Source: Nageia nagi
Lineage: Eukaryota; Pinophyta
NCBI GenBank assembly: GCA_050084985.1
Contig: JBITNC010000001.1
Span: forward strand, 99,820,001-99,884,000
Direction of reading: 5' to 3'
DNA: 64,000 nucleotides
Part shown: positions 58,998-64,000 of the stretch, in pieces
Layout of the letters: each line of letters starts with the position of its first letter
Position numbering within the stretch: the first letter of the stretch is position 1
The notes under the pieces: generated by a model
The model's input: only the letters and a program-made list of their open reading frames with translations
The model's database searches: none
Told to the model about the DNA's origin: nothing
Translations under genes and position numbers: made by a program

Positions 58998-59017
58998 TTA
59001 TGGTGACTTCTGGGGGG
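58998..59017 (+). promoter_or_regulatory. Possible primer-binding site (orientation conflict)
   Basis: TTATGGTGACTTCTGGGGGG directly follows the CA end of the LTR-like block. It resembles the TTTGGCGACTCCGCTGGGGA primer site I recall for Tat/Ogre-type plant elements, with several mismatches. It would imply a plus-strand element, opposite to the gag and ORF next to it. Confidence 0.3.
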
Positions 59018-59093
59018 AAAATTTCGCCTTTATCAAGGAGGAATTTAGAACCCAAACCTTTATTTCCATGAATAAAAAAAAATGGACTTGCCT

Positions 59094-62000
59094 TCAGTTC
59101 TGTAGACTCAGGATTTGCTGGACTTTACTCCAGTCTGCTGGGATCCCGGAAAAATCTTTTAGCCTCGCATGAGCTAAGGCTGTATGGTTCAACACTTCGT
59201 AAGATACATTGGCATGTTTCCTCAATAATTGCTGTATGCGAAGTCCGCCGTCAGCCAAAGAATCAAAGAATTTTACGAAATTGGTTTCGTCAAAGGAAAC
59301 CAGGAGCGTATCGACATCATCAGTACTTTGAATCCTATTCTGTAGACTATTCAAAAACTCAGCCTCCGAGACAAGCGAGCCGTTGCTTTTCCATAACTCT
59401 GGGATTCCGGACGCATTCAACCCTTGTATCTCTGATTTCAGATTTTCCATTTCTTGCGTCCGACGCAGGACATTACTCCGGATCTCCTGACAAACCCATT
59501 TACCCCTCCCTGGGTAATCAATCGCCGACATGAGCTCCACTCGGTCACCAATGTTATATGACTGCAATTTCTCATTCGAGAGGCTGTTTAGTCTTTTATT
59601 TGCCTGCTTAGCCTGTTCTGAAATGGGGTTCAGAATACTTTCACATCTTGTGACCTCAGCTTCGAGCCTTTTGAGTTCTGATAAACATGACTCCACATAG
59701 TCCCTTAGATGAATTAAGTCTTTGACTTCCTGCATCCTCAGCTCCCAAAATTTTTCTTTTGTATTTAACAGAAAAGATTTGTCTACTTTATTTGCATTCA
59801 GCTTTGCTTGGAGTTCCACCATGTTAGCGTTCAGACTGCTGATCTCCGCTACTCTGGCAGTTATTTCCGCATCTCTTTGAGCGATGATAGCATCCTTTTG
59901 GCTCAGCTTATCCGCTGTAGGAGCCATCGCTAAACTAGTCTTCAAAATTGATATATTATTCTCCGCAGCCTTCAGTTTTATTTTATTCGTGTCTAATTGC
60001 TGCTTCATGGCTTCATGGGCCTTTTGCAGCTTATGGTATTTGACCTCTAACTTGGTAAGTTCTGATATGTTGAGATCGACAGCTGTTTGTAGGAGCTCGT
60101 TCTTATCACTCCTAGATATGCTGCGGGTGTCAATCTTCACCCGGGTGTTCATGGATGACAGATCACTTAGCCCTTCTTGTGGATCCTGGACAATAGCCAT
60201 TTCCAGCACCTTATGCTTCGGATCCATGGATGTCCGGAACCTTACCGGATTTTCCGGAAGTGGAAGTTTTTTCGCTTGCTTCTGCATCCATGACTCCTGG
60301 CCTTGTTTCATCTGCTGATACTGCTGCATGATGCCATCCACGGATACCTGCTGCCCTGATATCATGATGAAGGGGGATCTGGCGCTCAACTCCTGAGATG
60401 AAGCGGCTACGATCTGTTGAGCTGGTGTCACGGGACTAGCTTGGCTGGCCCCTGGGTTACTGCTTCCGGAAAGATCCACTGCAGGAAGTGTTGAGATAGA
60501 GAGAGGAGCGGACGATGGAGGTGGGGAGGGTTGGGGTGATGAAGGTATTGTAATGATGCTTGCGAGGGGAGGAATTTGTAGAATGGGTGTAGGAAGAGGG
60601 GGGCTCTGCCGTTGGGTGGACGGTGGTGAAATGAGAGATGGTATGTGTGCAGCTGGAATAGCTGCTGGAATTGGGGGAAGGGTGATGGAAACAGAAATGG
60701 GAACAGTATGAGCCGGCAGAGCAGAAGAAAGAGAAAGAGGGGAAGAAGGAGTAGGAAGCGTACCTGAGGGCGTCGGGCTCCTCCTTCTCCTTTTAGGTGG
60801 TGGCGGTAGTGATGCCTTCTCCATCTGTGTTTTCCTTTTGGCCATGTAGACTCTTTCTGGCCTCTTAGTCGCCGTCTCCGTGGAAATCTCCCTGATTTCC
60901 TCCTCATGTTGCTTTTCCCGAGCTGGTGCTTGAGACATAGCATGCCCCTGCTCTTCACTGTCATCAGAATCTTCACCCGTAGGAACTTCTGTGGGATGTT
61001 CCAATTCCCACATCTCCTCAAATTTGTCGTCTAGATCAGATTCTAGAGGAGTGTTCCTATTCCCAGACTCAATCCTGTACTGGGTAAAGGCAGCTATTTT
61101 TTCTTCACTCCATCTCTGATCTCTTAGTGTTTTCAAAGCCTTTTTTGAGATGGAGTCGGTCTTTAGGTCAAAAACGGCTTTCCTGTTATAGAAATTCAGC
61201 CATGGCGGTAACAAGTCCTGGGTGATTACGGCGGTGGGCATCACCTTGTCTTCCTGCTCCGGATTTCGCCACTTAAGCAGCTCTGGTTTATTTTCGGCTC
61301 TAAAAGCCGGGGAATTGGGTTGGCTTCTCAGCTTCTTGCCAAAAATATCCTCTGGATCATATAGACAATATGAGCTCAATTCCTTCAATTTTAGTTTCAA
61401 TAATTTGCCCCTTAAATAGTCGCTTGCTCCCCGGCTTTGGAGCACCAGGTCATGCACTTTGTGGGGGAGAGCATAGACTCCTCTCTTTTTGGCGGCAGCT
61501 CCGTATTTGGAGTCAATATAATCCATCTGTCTGGCGTATTCCACACTGAAAATCCAATCAGTCACATGAACTGGTAGCAAAAACGGGGCCCCGGAAAACC
61601 CATACAGTCTTATGAAAGTCCCATTTTCCGCAAAAAACCAGTCCCCGACCTCTCCATGGGGCATGCGGAGGTATAGTTTGGAGGCTGTTGATAACCTCAG
61701 AACTGTGGGGGTTAATAGACCCATTGCTGGAACTAAAAATTTCTCCACAAAGGAGTAGTAATTTGCCGAAGACCTCACCTCCTCGGTCCACTTGTCCACT
61801 GGCTTCTGAGACCCATCTTCATTACTCTGGACCAGGGTTAGATTTTTGAAAACCTCGGCATTTTGATGAATCATCATCCAGACAATGTATGATGTATAAG
61901 CGAAATGAAATCCATCGCCAATCCTTGCTAGCTGTTCCGATATTCCATCCGAAAGGGCACTAGACCAGTCATACATTGCGGGAGAAACTGGGTGAGAAAT

Positions 62001-62576
62001 CCGATAAGCTATAACTAACCTTGAAGGTGAGACATATCTATCTGTTTCCTCCCCTGCTGCTATGGCTAGCATGGACAATAGTAATTGCAGATGTGCAGAA
62101 AAGTTTGAGAGTGGGAGTTCAGAACTGGGGAACTCTCTAAACTTTGCGGAACCGGCTGTATTTTTATTTAGCCAAGCAGTGATATTTGCTCTTAGGTTGG
62201 CGCTAGGTGTGATATACCAATCAATTTGCATGAGGGGAACCATAGGAGGGGGTGGACTGAAAGCCTCCGCTATTGCAACAGAATCCAAATTTAGGATAGT
62301 TCTACCTTGCAAGTCTCTGACTCTCCTAGTTGCAGGATCGAATGCCCCTCTTATGATTTCTACCAACTCGGGAGCAGGAAAGCATCTATGAGGGATGAAA
62401 TGCATGAGACCCGAACCCATTGGGGAATGAGCTATATGATTGAAGCTGAAGTTTGGGCACTTACCTTCCGCAGTGCCCTTGGGGTTCTTGTTCGGGGCTG
62501 TAATCTCCGTATCCCACAATAACTCCATGGAATCTGATACCTTCTTTGCCGTCTTCGCCACTGATCCTGAGCTCAT
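59094..62576 (-). CDS. Copy C: intact 1,160-aa coiled-coil protein, retroelement-associated, function unknown
   Basis: Longest ORF in the window. I place the start at the ATG at 62576 (MSSGSVAKTAKK); the frame is open slightly further 5' only from a TTG. Domains: globular part about 35-530 with RRVRDLQGRTILNLDSVAIA (about 84-103) and DWSSALSDGISEQLARIG (about 203-220), both conserved in copies A or B; acidic stretch about 530-545 (EDSDDSEEQ); basic cluster PPPPKRRRRSPTPS (about 591-604), a likely nuclear localisation signal; Pro/Ser-rich linker to about 720; heptad-rich coiled coil about 830-1000; C-terminal domain to the end. No catalytic motif, zinc finger or membrane segment seen. It follows the gag at 63113 on the same strand with a 540-bp gap and no pol. 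The N-terminal pattern distantly recalls the plant transposon-protein domain of Athila/Tat-like elements. A host gene is the alternative. Confidence 0.8.
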   Translation of the reverse strand: MSSGSVAKTAKKVSDSMELLWDTEITAPNKNPKGTAEGKCPNFSFNHIAHSPMGSGLMHFIPHRCFPAPELVEIIRGAFDPATRRVRDLQGRTILNLDSVAIAEAFSPPPPMVPLMQIDWYITPSANLRANITAWLNKNTAGSAKFREFPSSELPLSNFSAHLQLLLSMLAIAAGEETDRYVSPSRLVIAYRISHPVSPAMYDWSSALSDGISEQLARIGDGFHFAYTSYIVWMMIHQNAEVFKNLTLVQSNEDGSQKPVDKWTEEVRSSANYYSFVEKFLVPAMGLLTPTVLRLSTASKLYLRMPHGEVGDWFFAENGTFIRLYGFSGAPFLLPVHVTDWIFSVEYARQMDYIDSKYGAAAKKRGVYALPHKVHDLVLQSRGASDYLRGKLLKLKLKELSSYCLYDPEDIFGKKLRSQPNSPAFRAENKPELLKWRNPEQEDKVMPTAVITQDLLPPWLNFYNRKAVFDLKTDSISKKALKTLRDQRWSEEKIAAFTQYRIESGNRNTPLESDLDDKFEEMWELEHPTEVPTGEDSDDSEEQGHAMSQAPAREKQHEEEIREISTETATKRPERVYMAKRKTQMEKASLPPPPKRRRRSPTPSGTLPTPSSPLSLSSALPAHTVPISVSITLPPIPAAIPAAHIPSLISPPSTQRQSPPLPTPILQIPPLASIITIPSSPQPSPPPSSAPLSISTLPAVDLSGSSNPGASQASPVTPAQQIVAASSQELSARSPFIMISGQQVSVDGIMQQYQQMKQGQESWMQKQAKKLPLPENPVRFRTSMDPKHKVLEMAIVQDPQEGLSDLSSMNTRVKIDTRSISRSDKNELLQTAVDLNISELTKLEVKYHKLQKAHEAMKQQLDTNKIKLKAAENNISILKTSLAMAPTADKLSQKDAIIAQRDAEITARVAEISSLNANMVELQAKLNANKVDKSFLLNTKEKFWELRMQEVKDLIHLRDYVESCLSELKRLEAEVTRCESILNPISEQAKQANKRLNSLSNEKLQSYNIGDRVELMSAIDYPGRGKWVCQEIRSNVLRRTQEMENLKSEIQGLNASGIPELWKSNGSLVSEAEFLNSLQNRIQSTDDVDTLLVSFDETNFVKFFDSLADGGLRIQQLLRKHANVSYEVLNHTALAHARLKDFSGIPADWSKVQQILSLQN

Positions 62577-63112
62577 TCTTGTTCGCTTGGCACCTTGCGC
62601 TGTGCTTATCAACCTTCTTGGGCCACTGCTTATGCCTCAAACTCGGATTCTCTTGCTCTGTTTCACAGTTCCTGGCGATGCTCAGTAAGCGCTAACTTTG
62701 CAAATTGGTGAGCCAAAACTTTCTATGAATACTAGCATATAGGTGTCTTGGTAAGTAGTGCTCTGGGTCTTTTAACAGCTCACTTGAACGCATGATCTTT
62801 CGAAGCGAGGGAAATCAACTCATGACAGCCGCATTAATAACTGATTTGCCGTTTTACGATCTTTTCGGGAACCTTGGGATTTGATTGCATGTACCCTCTT
62901 GGAAACTTTTAATTCTGCCGGCGCAAAAAGGTTCCACTACTATTTACGTTACGCTAGTAGTAAATTACTGACAACAACCGCTCGAAATAAATGCAACATC
63001 ACACTATTTACAATATGTATACAAATCAAATTCCTTCTTCCCAATGGTCACTTTCCCGCGCTGGTGGGCTTCAGAAAAATTACTGTGTCCGCTGGTGTGG
63101 AATTCATCAAGT
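62577..63112. other. Non-coding gap between gag and copy C
   Basis: No pol, protease or LTR ends seen. Stops in all frames. It may contain the promoter or splice signals for copy C, but no TATA box is evident. Confidence 0.5.
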
Positions 63113-64000
63113 TCACGTTCCGGCTTTGTCATCCGCTACGCCAGGCGGAGGAATACCTCCACTCCTCAACAGATACTCTTGGTATTGAAAAATAGGGCAG
63201 GTTGTTTGTTCATGAGCATCATTACAAGCCAAACACAACCCATTAGCCGCCCCGGAAGTGGAAGCTTGGTCCACGTCCTCATTCAACACATGTTGAGCTT
63301 TCTCTACAGCAGGGTAGGGATATCTTCTGGCATTATTTTGTCTGGTCAACACGGTAATCTGGTTTGCCATATTTCTACACAAATTCTGGAGTTCCTGAAT
63401 TTCTGTAGATGATGCTACTCCTTGGTTCATATTAGGCTGATGTGGAGCTGGTAAGGCCAAGGGAGCTCTAGGAATTGGCAAATTTGACGACCAGGGTTGA
63501 ACAGGGACAGGAATATTAGCCAGAGGTGGGACTGAACTGATTACCGGAGGTCTCAAAATTTGCTGTTGTGTTGTGGTTATTGGGAAATAGGGCATTGGCA
63601 TACGGCTTGGTAATTTCCCAACTGCAATAAGGCATGATTCAGCATATACTGCTTGTCTATAGACCTCCGGGAAAGTATTCACTCCGGAATTTTGGATTTG
63701 CAGAGAGAGATCCGGAGGAAAGGCTCTCAGATAATACATCAAAGCTTGAAACTGCTGAGGCCTGACTGGCATGGGTACTCTCGTCCATGTTTTCTGGAAT
63801 CTAATGTTAAAATCCGGGATGTTCTCTTGTTCAAACCTTTTGATTGACGTGAACTGAGTGAGCAGAGAAAAGGGATCCCCTAGTTCATTAAACTCCAGGA
63901 TAAAGGGCTCTGCCAGTTGAGCCCAGGTACTGATGGATCCATTAGAAAGGCCCCTGTACCAATCCAGGACCTTTCCTTTGAAAGACTGAGCCAGTAATCT
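63113..64000 (-). CDS. Retroelement gag with zinc knuckle, partial (runs off the window)
   Basis: Open from the window edge to a stop at 63113. The start lies beyond 64000. The core reads LLAQSFKGKVLDWYRGL, then STWAQLAEPFILEF, FEQENIPDFNIRFQKTW and YYLRAFPPDLSLQI, the standard order of a Ty3/gypsy gag capsid. A Pro-rich segment follows, then CLACNDAHEQTTC (C-x2-C-x3-H-x4-C), a CCHC knuckle one residue short of the usual x4. The C-terminus is PPPGVADDKAGT. No stop or frameshift is visible, so this gag looks young compared with others here. It is followed on the same strand by copy C instead of pol. Confidence 0.85.
   Translation of the reverse strand, partial: RLLAQSFKGKVLDWYRGLSNGSISTWAQLAEPFILEFNELGDPFSLLTQFTSIKRFEQENIPDFNIRFQKTWTRVPMPVRPQQFQALMYYLRAFPPDLSLQIQNSGVNTFPEVYRQAVYAESCLIAVGKLPSRMPMPYFPITTTQQQILRPPVISSVPPLANIPVPVQPWSSNLPIPRAPLALPAPHQPNMNQGVASSTEIQELQNLCRNMANQITVLTRQNNARRYPYPAVEKAQHVLNEDVDQASTSGAANGLCLACNDAHEQTTCPIFQYQEYLLRSGGIPPPGVADDKAGT

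Noticed and set aside
60428-61021. 197-codon ORF overlapping copy C in another frame
   Set aside because: Shadow of the Pro/Ser-rich linker of copy C; composition (Arg/Leu/Phe/His/Pro runs) follows from the frame offset.

Overview
This is nuclear DNA of a large, AT-rich plant genome that is mostly transposable-element debris. The only host gene I can identify is the 5' part of an ALBINO3 (Oxa1/YidC-type thylakoid insertase) homologue on the minus strand. Exon 1 is at 40893-41252 and exon 2 at 27012-27122, with a 13,770-bp intron between them that is packed with retroelements. The very long intron and the layered, heavily mutated LTR elements suggest a gymnosperm such as a conifer. That is an inference; no sequence marker here proves it.

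Layout. 1-7.2 kb: decayed Ty3/gypsy element (gag at 1.7 kb, fused RNase H/pol tail at 6.0 kb) between diverged direct repeats. 7.7-19.7 kb: two divergent, broken copies (A minus, B plus) of an unrecognised about 3.5-kb coding unit, associated with two arrays of constant 50-bp palindromes; copy B is split by a solo LTR. 20.8-23.4 kb: short tandem repeats and a LINE 3' end. 27.0-41.3 kb: the ALB3-like gene, whose intron 1 holds a Copia remnant (with a nested SINE and solo LTR) and a chromodomain Ty3/gypsy element (with two nested solo LTRs). 41.5-43.4 kb: tandem duplications. 45.9-50.1 kb: decayed CACTA transposon carrying a captured pentatricopeptide-repeat fragment. 51.8-52.5 kb: solo LTR beside a 90-bp repeat. 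55.8-57.5 kb: decayed gag on the minus strand. 57.5-64 kb: LTR-like block with a 123-bp TGACGTCA repeat array, then an intact 1,160-codon minus-strand ORF (copy C of the same family as A and B), then a partial retroelement gag with a zinc knuckle running off the window end.

The most interesting signal is the A/B/C family. All three share an N-terminal globular domain, an acidic/basic/proline-rich middle and a C-terminal coiled coil. A and C have almost identical coding lengths (3,479 and 3,483 bp), and each copy lies next to an array of dyad-symmetric repeats. Copy C is uninterrupted and follows a gag on the same strand with no pol between, so it may be the cargo of a non-autonomous retroelement. 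Function is unknown. Host genes and elements do not form any operon-like unit; the rest of the window is layered insertion and decay.
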